Notes: a model not told the origin generated them from the letters alone. DNA of 64,000 bases from DTLC01 sp964555645 (GCA_964555645.1 CAZKTA010000005.1:62001-126000); one strand, 5' to 3'; counted from the first letter of the stretch, positions 35,537 to 44,584 are shown. Numbers and translations are program-made.

Positions 35537-36706
35537 TTAAGGCACTTGCTCGTTGGCACGTTGGCCCATTTGACAGTTAAACTGTTGAACCGTCTCCACG
35601 AGTGCCGCTATGTTTTCGAGCTTTGCGTCCGGGGGCACACCATGACCGAGGTTGAAAATGTAGCCGTTGCGGCTCTGCATTATTGTCAGTAACCGGCGTG
35701 TTTCTGTGCTGACCGCCTCAGGCGTTGCGTTGCTGAGCAATTCAGGTTTTAGATTTCCTTGGATCGCAATTGTTCGGGGCAAAACCTCACGGGCTTTCTC
35801 CAGTGGAAATTCTGGGTCAATGCTGACGATATTCGCGCCTGTGGCGATTAACTGTTGCCAAAGGTGGCTTGTACCTCGCGAGAAAACGATCACCGGCACA
35901 GCATCATGAGGACGTGCTTCGGGCTGGTCAGATGCGAAGACGGTACTTGGCGATATGACGTCAGTAGCACCGTGGGTTAGCCCGGAGATGATTTGTTGTA
36001 TCCAACGGCCGGACGCGTCGCGGTATTGGCCAGGGGGCACAAGGACTCCGTTCGTATCGAAAATCTGCAACGCGTCTATGCCGCACTGGATTTGCATTTG
36101 GAGGTATTCAGTAACCGCCGCAGTGAGTTTTTCCGCGAGTGCGAAATATGTTTTAGGGTCTTCCCTGTAAAGTGCAATTGCACGAGTGAAGTGTTGCGTG
36201 CTACGGCCTTCGACCATGTACGTAGCAAGTGTCCATGGCGACCCTGCAAAACCGATCAGGGCGGTTCTATCGCCAAGCTCAGTTCTGAGAATGCGTAGTG
36301 TGTGTGCGACGTAACCGAGTTTTTCCTGAATGGCCCCGACGTCAAGCCGTTCGACATCTGTTTTTGTCTGTATTGCAAACGCCATATCAATACCCCCTTC
36401 ATTGCGGAGGTTATAGGCTTGTCCCAATGCTTCGGGGACAACCAAAATGTCGCTGAACAGTATTGCTGCATCTAAACCGAACCTGCGGATCGGCTGGAGT
36501 GTTACTTCTGCAGCCAGCTCGGGTGTACGTGCGAGTTGATGAAAGTTGTATTTTTCGCGTAGTTGGCGGTATTCGGGCAGCGCACGTCCGGCCTGGCGCA
36601 TCAGCCACACTGGTGGTCTGTCAACAGGCAAACATCGGCAGGCGCGCCAGAACCGTTGGCGTGCGGTCGGTTCTGTACGGTTGCTTTGGGTTGCGGTCCG
36701 TGGCAT
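35537..36706 (-). CDS. hemE: Uroporphyrinogen decarboxylase
   Basis: A 389-residue HemE from the ATG at 36706 (a TTG two codons earlier is possible). Signature segments are PPVWLMRQAGRALPEYRQLR near the start, AAILFSDILVVPEALG, GFAGSPWTLATYMVEG, DALQIFDTNGVL and GYIFNLGHGVPPDA near the end. The arginine and aspartate of the active-site cleft (RQAGR, FSDIL) are present. It converts uroporphyrinogen III to coproporphyrinogen III. The last 15 residues (QFNCQMGQRANEQVP) go beyond the usual end and are encoded by a repeat-like stretch. It opens the heme gene run. Confidence 0.95.
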   Translation of the reverse strand: MPRTATQSNRTEPTARQRFWRACRCLPVDRPPVWLMRQAGRALPEYRQLREKYNFHQLARTPELAAEVTLQPIRRFGLDAAILFSDILVVPEALGQAYNLRNEGGIDMAFAIQTKTDVERLDVGAIQEKLGYVAHTLRILRTELGDRTALIGFAGSPWTLATYMVEGRSTQHFTRAIALYREDPKTYFALAEKLTAAVTEYLQMQIQCGIDALQIFDTNGVLVPPGQYRDASGRWIQQIISGLTHGATDVISPSTVFASDQPEARPHDAVPVIVFSRGTSHLWQQLIATGANIVSIDPEFPLEKAREVLPRTIAIQGNLKPELLSNATPEAVSTETRRLLTIMQSRNGYIFNLGHGVPPDAKLENIAALVETVQQFNCQMGQRANEQVP

Positions 36707-36795
36707 GGTCAAATGCTGTGTTTGAGACAGGCTTTTTGCAACTGGAGAATTCGGCGGGCTATGTGCTTAGGTTGGTAGGCGCCTGTCAGTCATGG

Positions 36796-37986
36796 TCACG
36801 GCTCGACGTACACGGGCATGCCAATCCAGACAAGCTTCAATAGGTATTCGGCATTCCAGTTTGCCAGTCTGAAACAGCCGTGTGATTCGCTTTGGCCGAC
36901 ACGCTCAGGCGCAGGTGTTCCGTGAATACCGTAGCCGGGTTTGTCTAGACCAATCCACGCCACACCCACAGGATTGTTAGGGCCCGGTGGTAGGATGAGT
37001 TTTTGGGACAGTTGCTTTGCCTCGGCAGATTCAGGGAAGTTTGCCGGGTCAAACGTGTAATTCGGATTGGGCACAATACTGGTCACGTGCAGTTCGCCAA
37101 CAGGCCGTTTTTGAGCATGCCGCGCAATGCTGCATGGGAAATGCACAACAAGATTAGTTGCCCCGTCAAATGCTTGTAACGCCTTTGCCGAGAGCGAAAT
37201 TCGGATGAAAGCCGCCTTACCTGAGTTGGTCGGGTGCGATACGTTTGGCACAGTCAGCACTGTGTCTTGCGCCACATTTGCCCAGTCAATTTGCGGGTTT
37301 AACCTACGCACTATGTTCGGGTGTGAAAACGTTTTCTCAGCAACAAGCTCCAGAATAGATTCGTATTCGAGTGCGCTTTGTCGGGATTTGCCCAGCCAAG
37401 TTGTGCTGACCGGTTGGAGCCGGGCCAGGTCGTTGCTTGACACCACATAGTTTGTGAGCGCCGGTTTGGCAAGCACCAGGGTGGTCCGGGTGGGCTGGTC
37501 AAGCCGCCCGGTGACAGGCAGATTACGATTTCGCTGATAAACGGCAAGTGCAGCAGCAGTCTGCGGCCCGAACATCCCGTCAATTAGACCCGGCGAAATT
37601 CCGAGTCGTACGAGTGCAACTTGTGCTTCTAACACAGTGCGTACTGGTCGGGGAAATTGTTCTGGTGGAACGACTGATGGCAACTTAATTGCAGGGTGGA
37701 GCGCGGTTGAGCTGGATTGCAATGTGATTGGTTGGGTAAAAACAGATTGGGACGCACCGGCCTGTAAACCGGTTGAATGCTGTGTTTGGGGCGCTGGCAT
37801 TTGTTGCGTTGCGATCGGTAACTCAGGGGCGGTTTTTGGGGTTTTCTTCTGCGGCACTGTTTGCCGGTACAACACGCACAGGCACGCGATGCCAAGTGCA
37901 CTCATGAGTATGCACAGGCCAAACTTCAGGCCTGGATACTTAGGCCTGTTTTCTTGCGGCAGCCGATACTTTTTACGCGGGTACAC
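36796..37986 (-). CDS. L,D-transpeptidase with peptidoglycan-binding domain
   Basis: A 396-residue envelope protein with GTG start. A short basic N-terminus leads into one membrane anchor (FGLCILMSALGIACLCVLYR), then a proline/glutamine-rich linker to about residue 105. A peptidoglycan-binding helix bundle follows (AQVALVRLGISPGLIDGMFG, TAAALAVYQRNRNLPVTG), then a LysM-like stretch (NPQIDWANVAQDTVLTVPN). The C-terminal YkuD domain ends with GYGIHGTPAPERVGQSESHG and CFRLAN, holding the catalytic HGT and SHGC motifs. It makes 3-3 cross-links or attaches proteins to peptidoglycan in the periplasm. It sits alone between hemE and the kinase-like gene on the same strand. Confidence 0.9.
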   Translation of the reverse strand: MYPRKKYRLPQENRPKYPGLKFGLCILMSALGIACLCVLYRQTVPQKKTPKTAPELPIATQQMPAPQTQHSTGLQAGASQSVFTQPITLQSSSTALHPAIKLPSVVPPEQFPRPVRTVLEAQVALVRLGISPGLIDGMFGPQTAAALAVYQRNRNLPVTGRLDQPTRTTLVLAKPALTNYVVSSNDLARLQPVSTTWLGKSRQSALEYESILELVAEKTFSHPNIVRRLNPQIDWANVAQDTVLTVPNVSHPTNSGKAAFIRISLSAKALQAFDGATNLVVHFPCSIARHAQKRPVGELHVTSIVPNPNYTFDPANFPESAEAKQLSQKLILPPGPNNPVGVAWIGLDKPGYGIHGTPAPERVGQSESHGCFRLANWNAEYLLKLVWIGMPVYVEP

Positions 37987-38047
37987 TGTGCATACAATTG
38001 CCGTAGAACCTGGCCAGGTTTGAATCAGAGCCGCATTGTGAAACCTT

Positions 38048-38794
38048 CTACTGTGAAGGCGGCTTCACTTGTGCAAGGCGCGCGTGTGTATTGCTCAAAA
38101 GGAGTACTGCGTCCCCGATCATGCGTACCGCAATCTCAAACGGCACAAGATCAGTGTTGATGATCATGTGGTACAGCAACGGATCGTCTATGTCGGCGTT
38201 GAAGTATGTTTTCAGATAGCGTTTCCTGCCGAGGTCTTCGCGCTGGACAAAATCAACCGCCTGTTTGTATTCCATGCGCATCAGTTTGCATACACGCTCG
38301 ACGCGTTTTTCAAGTGACCCGACAAGCCGAACATGAAGTGCGTGCTTGAAACTAGAGGTGACAATGTTCGCCCCTCGACCAATAATGATCACATTACCCA
38401 GCTCGGCTAAGCGCAGGATTGTTTCCACTGTTTTGTGAACGAGCGTCCACGAAGACGGGTGCAGGCCGAACAGCTCGTCCATGATCTCGGCAATTTCAGA
38501 CCGTTTATCCTCCGTCATGTATTTTTCTAGTACGCTGGGCAATTGATGGTCTTCGAGGACTTTTTGCACCAGGTTGCGGTCGAATACAGCCCAGTCGCAT
38601 TGAGGCAGTGCGTCATTTGCACGAATGTATTCAGCAAGTTGTGTCGCAATTGCATGGGCGCCACAGCCTGTTTGACGCGAGATTGTAACGACCCGGCGCG
38701 GTGACGCTTCAGTTCTCAGGCCCGTCCGACTGGTTAGTTGCATCTGACAGGTAATGAAGCTTGCACATTTCTCAAACTCGGGTGTCTCGCTCAT
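38048..38794 (-). CDS. Cytidylate kinase-like family protein
   Basis: A 248-residue P-loop protein of the cytidylate-kinase-like family (AAA-type 'Cytidylate kinase 2'). The N-terminus has VVTISRQTGCGAHAIATQLA, where the usual GSGG P-loop reads TGCGAHAI. Then come FDRNLVQKVLEDHQLP, NVIIIGRGANIVTSS and HVRLVGSLEKRVERVCKLM followed by YFNADIDDPLLYHMIINTD. The GRGAN and the D-x-x-Y-H-x-I-N-T-D ending are typical of this family, whose true substrate is unsettled. True Cmk enzymes differ, so no symbol is given. Confidence 0.82.
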   Translation of the reverse strand: MSETPEFEKCASFITCQMQLTSRTGLRTEASPRRVVTISRQTGCGAHAIATQLAEYIRANDALPQCDWAVFDRNLVQKVLEDHQLPSVLEKYMTEDKRSEIAEIMDELFGLHPSSWTLVHKTVETILRLAELGNVIIIGRGANIVTSSFKHALHVRLVGSLEKRVERVCKLMRMEYKQAVDFVQREDLGRKRYLKTYFNADIDDPLLYHMIINTDLVPFEIAVRMIGDAVLLLSNTHARLAQVKPPSQ

Positions 38795-38874
38795 GACAGT
38801 ATCGATTTGGGTTCAATCATTGGCGGTTTGTTTAGCGTTGGTATCGGTGTCGGTTCGTGTAAGTCCGCAACTTT

Positions 38875-40251
38875 TCATCTTGTGCCGCCCCGTAGTGGCA
38901 CATAAATCATGTCACCGGGTTTCAACTGGCTCAGATCAATGCCTGGATTTACGGACAAGATATCGTTTACTGAGACACGGAATCTGGCAGCTACACTTTG
39001 GAGCGTGTCCAATGGCTCCATCCTGTGTTGGACCAAAACAGGTGGCATGGGGGGCGGCTCCTCGATTACGGGCTGGCCGATGGCAAGCGTTGTTGCCTTA
39101 AGTTGCTCAAGCTCGACCTTTTTGATCTCAATTGCTTTTTGCGCGTCTGTCAGGGTCTGGTCTTGCCTGATTCGTTCTAGCTCGGCTGCTGTGGCTTGGC
39201 CGATTTCATAAAGTGCTTGCGCAGCAGTTGGCACACCTGCCTTGATTGCGGCAGCTACAGCCTCTCGATACGCTGGGTCCTGCAGTTTGCGGTACTCCTC
39301 ATACCGTTGCGGGCCAAGTGCGTTGCGAATTGCGTTTTCACGTTGTGCTTCGAGCGCGCGCCGTGCTTGGGCTGCTTCTAATGTGTCTGCGGTGTAATCG
39401 CGAATAATCCGTTGCTCGACGTTGTCCCAAGCGTGAAACATTGCACGAAATTCATCTGCTGTGGGGTTGAAAAATCTCAGCTCGGCAAGTTGCTGGCGCA
39501 ACCGCTGTGCTGTGTCAGAGTATCTGAGTAAGAATTCTTCGAGTTGTTGAGGAGACAAAACCTCAGCAAGTTCATTGCGCGTTTGCTGGCGGAGTCGCGC
39601 AAGCTCGAACTGGTCCGGTTCGCGGCCGGCTTTACGTTGTGCTTCGATATATGCGTGGATGCGTTCCTGCGCGCGATTTGCGATGGACATTACGGCTTGT
39701 TTTACCTCGGTTGGTATCACACCAAGCACAGGGCCGTCGAGAGTAACTGGGGCACGCGCTTGTTGCGGTATTGGGGGCAGGGCAAGTTCTGTAGTTTCCC
39801 AATCCGGTCCTAAAAGCCTTGTCAACAATGCGCGGCGTTCTTCTTCAAGCGCGCGAAGTTTTTCTTCGGCAGCGCGTACCGTTTCGGGGTCGGGTTCAGT
39901 CCGCCACCATTCTTGCGCTGGTGTGGTCACCTCAGTTGCACGCCGAAGGGCAAACAGGTGGTTGACATCGGCAACAATGATGTCCCGGATTGTTGACTCT
40001 GGACAGCCAATCTCACGTAAGTTTGCGATGTAGGTTGGATAATCCGACGACTCGATTTCGCGCCAAGAAAAAAACTGCCGTCTAACGACAACGTTTGTCT
40101 TGATTTGGTTTGTGATGATCGTCTGCGTGTGAAGTGCAACGGCAAGTTTCTGGGTCGCGCGCTTGTGGTACAGCAAAAATGCAATGCACAGCGCAATGTT
40201 CAATAGTACCGACAAAATCAGTATCGTGCGCCCGCGCATAACGCCGTTCAT
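38875..40251 (-). CDS. Membrane-anchored LysM protein with long helical region
   Basis: From the ATG at 40251 (or 40239) the product is about 458 residues. One membrane anchor (TILILSVLLNIALCIAFLLY) is followed by a periplasmic helical region of about 330 residues rich in Glu, Arg, Gln and Ala, including LRALEEERRALLTRLLGPDW and AQARRALEAQRENAIRNALG. It ends in a LysM domain (MEPLDTLQSVAARFRVSVND, NPGIDLSQLKPGDMIYVPL). The conserved-looking R-x-x-LGP-[DQ]-[WR] element occurs twice, suggesting an internal duplication. LysM implies binding to peptidoglycan; the helical part may be a spacer or a sensor of envelope state. I do not recognise a named family. It is divergent from purM, with about 90 bases between starts. 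Confidence 0.78.
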   Translation of the reverse strand: MNGVMRGRTILILSVLLNIALCIAFLLYHKRATQKLAVALHTQTIITNQIKTNVVVRRQFFSWREIESSDYPTYIANLREIGCPESTIRDIIVADVNHLFALRRATEVTTPAQEWWRTEPDPETVRAAEEKLRALEEERRALLTRLLGPDWETTELALPPIPQQARAPVTLDGPVLGVIPTEVKQAVMSIANRAQERIHAYIEAQRKAGREPDQFELARLRQQTRNELAEVLSPQQLEEFLLRYSDTAQRLRQQLAELRFFNPTADEFRAMFHAWDNVEQRIIRDYTADTLEAAQARRALEAQRENAIRNALGPQRYEEYRKLQDPAYREAVAAAIKAGVPTAAQALYEIGQATAAELERIRQDQTLTDAQKAIEIKKVELEQLKATTLAIGQPVIEEPPPMPPVLVQHRMEPLDTLQSVAARFRVSVNDILSVNPGIDLSQLKPGDMIYVPLRGGTR

Positions 40252-40340
40252 GACCGTATTTACGCCTTTTATCTGACGTGGGCAAGCGCGTTTTTGGCTG
40301 GCGATAAGGCCAACAGACGTGCACGTTGTTGTGCTTGGAA

Positions 40341-41408
40341 ATGAAAAAGGAAACGTACAAAGCTGCAGGTGTTGACATCGCCTTGGCAAACCGGCTCAAG
40401 TCGGGTTTGCCCAAGCTAATCAGCCAGACGCACCGATGTGAAATGATCGGTGGCATAGGCGGGTTTGGCGGTTTGTTTGCCCTGAACGTCAAGCGTTACC
40501 GCCAACCTGTGCTGGTATCGAGTGTTGACGGGGTTGGCACAAAACTAAAGATCGCATTTGCCATGGACAAACACGACACCGTCGGTCAGGACCTTGTCAA
40601 TCACTGCGTGAACGACATTGCCGTGCTCGGTGCTGAGCCGCTTTTTTTCCTCGATTACATTGGCACTGGCAAGCTTGAGCCACGGGTGTTTCATGATGTA
40701 ATTCGCGGTCTGGCACGTGCATGCTCGCAAAACAACTGCGCCTTGATCGGGGGCGAAACTGCTCAAATGCCTGGCTTTTATAAACCGGGCGAGTACGACC
40801 TGTGCGGCACAATTGTCGGCGTGGTAGAAAGATCAGCGATGTTAGACGGCCGAAGGTCAATTCGGCCTGGGGACGCTGTTGTTGGTCTTGCCTCGAGTGG
40901 ACTGCACACAAACGGGTACTCGCTTGCCCGGAAGGTGTTTTTTGACAAGCTCGGCCTCAAACCACACAGCTATGTGCCTGAATTGGGCTGTACAATTGGC
41001 GAAGAGCTACTCAAGGTGCACAAGAGCTACGGTACCGTTATCCTTGACCTATTGAAGAAGTTCAACAAATCGCGAATCGCAAATCACAGATCGCAAGCTA
41101 TCAGGGCCTTTGCCCATATTACCGGTGGTGGTTTTTACGACAACATACCACGTGTCTTGCCACGCAATTGTGATGTAGTGATAAACAAAGGTAGTTGGGA
41201 AATACCGCTCGTTTTCAAATTAATAGCCGACCATGGGCGTGTAAATGAAACTGAGATGTATCACGTGTTTAACATGGGCGTTGGGATGGTTGCGATTGTT
41301 GAGCCTGGTGCCGCTGATGCGGTGCTGCGTTCCATACGGGCTAAGAAACAGAAGGCTTGGTTCATCGGCACGGTTGAACGTGGTTCGGGCAAGGTACAAA
41401 TTTGTTGA
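40341..41408 (+). CDS. purM: Phosphoribosylformylglycinamidine cyclo-ligase
   Basis: A 355-residue AIR synthetase. It starts ETYKAAGVDIALANRLKSGL and continues with the family marks VSSVDGVGTKLKIAF, GQDLVNHCVNDIAVLGAEPL, FFLDYIGTG, NCALIGGETAQMPGFY and FAHITGGGFYDNIPRVLP. The ATG at 40341 is preferred over a TTG at 40326 because it matches the conserved N-terminus. It performs the fifth step of purine synthesis. A short insertion around residues 242-252 (NKSRIANHRSQ) is encoded by a repeat-like tract. A 658-residue unknown begins nine bases downstream, so the two may share a transcript. Confidence 0.96.
   Translation: MKKETYKAAGVDIALANRLKSGLPKLISQTHRCEMIGGIGGFGGLFALNVKRYRQPVLVSSVDGVGTKLKIAFAMDKHDTVGQDLVNHCVNDIAVLGAEPLFFLDYIGTGKLEPRVFHDVIRGLARACSQNNCALIGGETAQMPGFYKPGEYDLCGTIVGVVERSAMLDGRRSIRPGDAVVGLASSGLHTNGYSLARKVFFDKLGLKPHSYVPELGCTIGEELLKVHKSYGTVILDLLKKFNKSRIANHRSQAIRAFAHITGGGFYDNIPRVLPRNCDVVINKGSWEIPLVFKLIADHGRVNETEMYHVFNMGVGMVAIVEPGAADAVLRSIRAKKQKAWFIGTVERGSGKVQIC
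41066..41097 (+). repeat. Degenerate ATCGC short tandem repeat inside purM
   Basis: The stretch reads AAATCGCG-AATCGC-AAATCAC-AGATCGC-AAG, four imperfect copies of a 6-8 base AAATCGC unit. It encodes a polar insertion just before the conserved AFAHITGGG motif of PurM. Related ATCGC-type tracts are common between genes rather than within them. The reading frame is kept. Confidence 0.6.
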
Positions 41409-41417
41409 GGTCGTTGT

Positions 41418-43394
41418 ATGGCACTCGAAATCATAGGTCCACTGCCGTTTGAGCGTGACGCGTATGGCCAGTTAAAGACACGCGTAGCTACAATTTTTCC
41501 GAAACATAAAACGCTTATCACAACACCAGGAATACATGCATGGCAACGAACCGAGTTTATCACGCACTTGAATCGTAAAAGGATGGCTGCTGGTTTACCA
41601 CAACTGACCTTTGCGGAAGAAGAAGCCGAATGTGCAGATTCGGTTGACTTGTTGATTGAGCCTGATGCGATCTTGATCCGGCCGGACCCCGACCGGATGG
41701 AACCGGCGCTTGCAGCGGACGAATTACTCCAGGAGTTGGTCTCAAAGCGTCGGATCAAGTTTTTGTTCGTGCTGAATGACAAGGTCCAGCGCGCTATTAA
41801 GGCACGCGGTGAATGCTGGCGCATTGCCGCCCTGCCGCAATCACGCGACGAAATGCGCAAGATGATAGTTGACTCGAAGGTGGCTATACGCGAGCTACCT
41901 ATCTACTATCAGAACAGGCTCACAGGCACTAAGTACCTTACCTACACGGAGTTTGCCAAGCTTGACCAGCTCGAGCCGGAACAGCTTGTGCGTCAGCTTG
42001 AAGAAATTGCCGAGTTTTCCCGTAGGCGCAACAGGCTGGGAAATCCTGAAGTTGACTTTTTCGGCGCCGACCCTCTGCGATTTGGTGCACGCGACTTTGC
42101 AGAGATCAGATTTAAATCCGGCATGGGCAATGCGGAGGCACGGGCAAAGTTAAACGATCTCAAATCGCGGTTCCGCGACGCTGTACCGATTGACCTGCAA
42201 CGCGACGATTTAGATTCTGAAGCGTGGTGCACTCGGATGTTCGCAACAATTGTGAGTCGCAAAGACGAAACGCTTGCTGAGGAACTTTTGCGTGGGTTAA
42301 GCCCGGAATTTTACCTGCAAATCCAGTGGTTACCTGGCGGCAGGTTTGAAGAAGGCGAGTTTATTTTTGACCCCGTGTTTGACGAAGCGGAACAAAACCC
42401 GAACGACCATGAGCTGGCCTTGCTGTGCGATCCGTGCGCGAAAGGATTTATCTTCAACTTCATTCGCCAGTATGGCGACGTCGAGTACGTCAACGTCGCC
42501 CGCATTGGCAAACCGCTTTCATCACGTCCACTTAAGGAAGGACGCCGCGGTGTGTACATAGCTGAGTTAAAATTGCGTGGGACCCAAAATCCGATTGTGC
42601 GATTCATTCGAATGCAAAAGTGGGGTATCCGCGAACGCCTCGATGAAGGCAAAACTATGCTCCAGGCAATTATCGAAAGTGAAGAGTACACCGAATACAT
42701 TCTCGATAGGCGGCTTGGCTGTAGACAATTGGGCATGAACCTGCCGCGCCATGTCAACATGCACAGGCTAAGTGAAGTTTATAACGGGTCGAATGCAGCG
42801 TTCCGAGGCCAGTTGATATGGGCAACTTATTTCGAGCGCGATTACGTCTACGGAATCGCAACAGACAAATTGTCGAAGTCGAAATTTTCGAACCCAGCTT
42901 ACGCGGAACGATTTGCGCGTTTACTGGGTAGGGCAGCCGCCACAAACATCATCGTCGGACGCGCCTACGGCAAGGGACAACTCGTGTTGTTCGATGACGG
43001 TGACGAAGTAATCATCGAAGGACCAGACGGTCTGCCAGTAGAGCTTGTCGTATGCGACCATAGCGGTGCATTTGACGAATACCAACGGCCGTTGCATGAC
43101 TTTGCTGCTGAATACGCACGGCCGGTCAACTCGCGCGTTCAGTTTGTGCAAAACCCACCTGACTTTGCCGAGACATACCTCGATGCGTTCAAGGAATCGT
43201 TCTGTCGTATTCAAGGTGATTATCGGAAACGCAGGCGCGCTTTTGACACGCTGTTTAAGCATCGGCCTTACAATGTGGAGGGTAGTTTCGCCTATCGCTG
43301 GGAGAGTGTACTGCGTCGGTTGGACCAGACCGACCCTGACGTACTCGTAAACGCAATCCGCCAGCAAATTTCGGTGCTTACCCAGGGCAAATAA
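41418..43394 (+). CDS. Large cytosolic protein of unknown function
   Basis: A 658-residue protein with no signal peptide or membrane helix; I do not recognise the family. It is rich in charged residues. The N-terminal third has a possible nucleotide-like opening (LITTPGIHAWQRTEFITHLN). The middle contains LSPEFYLQIQWLPGGRFEEG and CDPCAKGFIFNFIRQYGDVE. The C-terminal third has LLGRAAATNIIVGRAYGKGQ then LVLFDDGDEVI and CDHSGAFDEY, an arrangement (GR..., D-x-GDE) faintly reminiscent of protein-kinase-like folds. That resemblance is weak. It starts nine bases after purM and ends before a possible terminator. Composition matches its neighbours, so transfer is not suggested. Confidence 0.75.
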   Translation: MALEIIGPLPFERDAYGQLKTRVATIFPKHKTLITTPGIHAWQRTEFITHLNRKRMAAGLPQLTFAEEEAECADSVDLLIEPDAILIRPDPDRMEPALAADELLQELVSKRRIKFLFVLNDKVQRAIKARGECWRIAALPQSRDEMRKMIVDSKVAIRELPIYYQNRLTGTKYLTYTEFAKLDQLEPEQLVRQLEEIAEFSRRRNRLGNPEVDFFGADPLRFGARDFAEIRFKSGMGNAEARAKLNDLKSRFRDAVPIDLQRDDLDSEAWCTRMFATIVSRKDETLAEELLRGLSPEFYLQIQWLPGGRFEEGEFIFDPVFDEAEQNPNDHELALLCDPCAKGFIFNFIRQYGDVEYVNVARIGKPLSSRPLKEGRRGVYIAELKLRGTQNPIVRFIRMQKWGIRERLDEGKTMLQAIIESEEYTEYILDRRLGCRQLGMNLPRHVNMHRLSEVYNGSNAAFRGQLIWATYFERDYVYGIATDKLSKSKFSNPAYAERFARLLGRAAATNIIVGRAYGKGQLVLFDDGDEVIIEGPDGLPVELVVCDHSGAFDEYQRPLHDFAAEYARPVNSRVQFVQNPPDFAETYLDAFKESFCRIQGDYRKRRRAFDTLFKHRPYNVEGSFAYRWESVLRRLDQTDPDVLVNAIRQQISVLTQGK

Positions 43395-43411
43395 ATGCGA
43401 GTGTCAACCGG

Positions 43412-43431
43412 CAAGCTCGGCTTGTATTTTT
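43412..43431 (+). terminator. Possible weak terminator after the 658-residue gene
   Basis: A five-pair stem CAAGC-TCG-GCTTG is followed by TATTTTT at 43425-43431, in the 40-base gap between the convergent unknown gene and cydB. The stem is short, so the call is tentative. It would act on the plus-strand transcript only. Confidence 0.35.
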
Positions 43432-43434
43432 GGG

Positions 43435-44466
43435 TCAGTACCCCGGCTCGCCAAGGTTTACCTTGCCCTTGAAAGTACGGTATACAATGGCTGTATAGAA
43501 CAGTACCAGTGGCATGCCAAGCAGTGCTACTATCAGCATGATGCCCAATGTGCGTTGCGATGAAGCCGCATTGTAAATCGTGAGGCTGTTTGCCGGCTCA
43601 GGCCTGCTAACTACGAGACTTGGATATAAGCCCAAGGCTGCTTGGGCCATGACCATCACGATTGCCGTGCATGTGGCGCGAAATGCGCATCTTGCAGCGT
43701 CCCGGGCTAGTTTGTGTAGCGCAACTACCATGCATAGCAACGTCAGTACAGGCAAAATCAACACCAACGGCCCTGCGCGTACACGCGCTGTAACGTGCGG
43801 AATAGCTAAAATGCAAACAATTATTGCTGTCGTGAGGCAAAGCGTCCCACCAATACCAGCGCGTAAACCGAGCTTACGCAATGTGTCCTTGAGCACTCCT
43901 TCAGTTTTAAGCATGCCGTACGCCGCGCCATGCACAGTGAACAGCAGTAGCGTTGTTAACCCGACTAGCAATGCATATGGATGCAGTAATGTGCCGAGTG
44001 TACCTTTGAACTCGTGCTTTTCGTCCAATGGGATGCCCCAGATGATGTTCCCCATGGCAATCCCCAGTAACAGAGCAGCAAGCATACTTCCGAAACTGAA
44101 CTGAAAGTCCCAGTACCGACGCCACCAGTCACTGGTGCGCATGTTCCTGAGCTCGATAGAAACAGCGCGCAAGATAAGGGCAAGCAGCAACAAAATCATT
44201 GCCACGTAAAAGCCCGAAAACACGGTCGCATAAGCGATCGGGAACGCGGCAAACAACGCTCCCCCACCAGTTATAAGCCAGACCTCGTTTCCGTCCCAGA
44301 CAGGGCCAATGGCACGCAGTAAAGTCTGTCTATCTTTGTTGCCCTTAACGAACAGGTGGATGGCGCCTATGCCAAGGTCGAACCCGTCGAGTACAGCGTA
44401 TCCGGTGAACAGTACGGCTAACAGCACAAACCAAGTCGTATTTAAGTCAAGCCAGGCGAATGACAT
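43435..44466 (-). CDS. cydB: Cytochrome bd ubiquinol oxidase subunit II
   Basis: A 343-residue membrane protein with eight or nine spans. It begins LNTTWFVLLAVLFTGYAVLD followed by GFDLGIGAIHLFV, the conserved CydB start. Next are PVWDGNEVWLITGGGALFAA and the helix-rich remainder. With CydA it forms the bd-type quinol oxidase, which has high oxygen affinity and does not pump protons. The gene lies 118 bases after cydA on the same strand. No small CydX-like gene was identified in the gap. Confidence 0.95.
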   Translation of the reverse strand: MSFAWLDLNTTWFVLLAVLFTGYAVLDGFDLGIGAIHLFVKGNKDRQTLLRAIGPVWDGNEVWLITGGGALFAAFPIAYATVFSGFYVAMILLLLALILRAVSIELRNMRTSDWWRRYWDFQFSFGSMLAALLLGIAMGNIIWGIPLDEKHEFKGTLGTLLHPYALLVGLTTLLLFTVHGAAYGMLKTEGVLKDTLRKLGLRAGIGGTLCLTTAIIVCILAIPHVTARVRAGPLVLILPVLTLLCMVVALHKLARDAARCAFRATCTAIVMVMAQAALGLYPSLVVSRPEPANSLTIYNAASSQRTLGIMLIVALLGMPLVLFYTAIVYRTFKGKVNLGEPGY

Positions 44467-44584
44467 GGGACGTTAACCCGTTGGACTGTTGAATAGTTAA
44501 AACATTGGATTACTTGGCGTTATGGTTGTTGGATTGTGACGAGGTACAACGCCGATATTTGACTTTTCACTTGCCATTAAAACG
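44467..44584. repeat. cydA-cydB spacer with short degenerate TTGGA repeats
   Basis: The 118-base gap contains several related words: TTGGACTG at 44481, TTGAATAG just after it, TTGGATTA at 44505 and TTGGATTG at 44529. The pattern resembles short interspersed low-complexity tracts rather than a gene or a known riboswitch. Its role is unknown. Confidence 0.4.
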
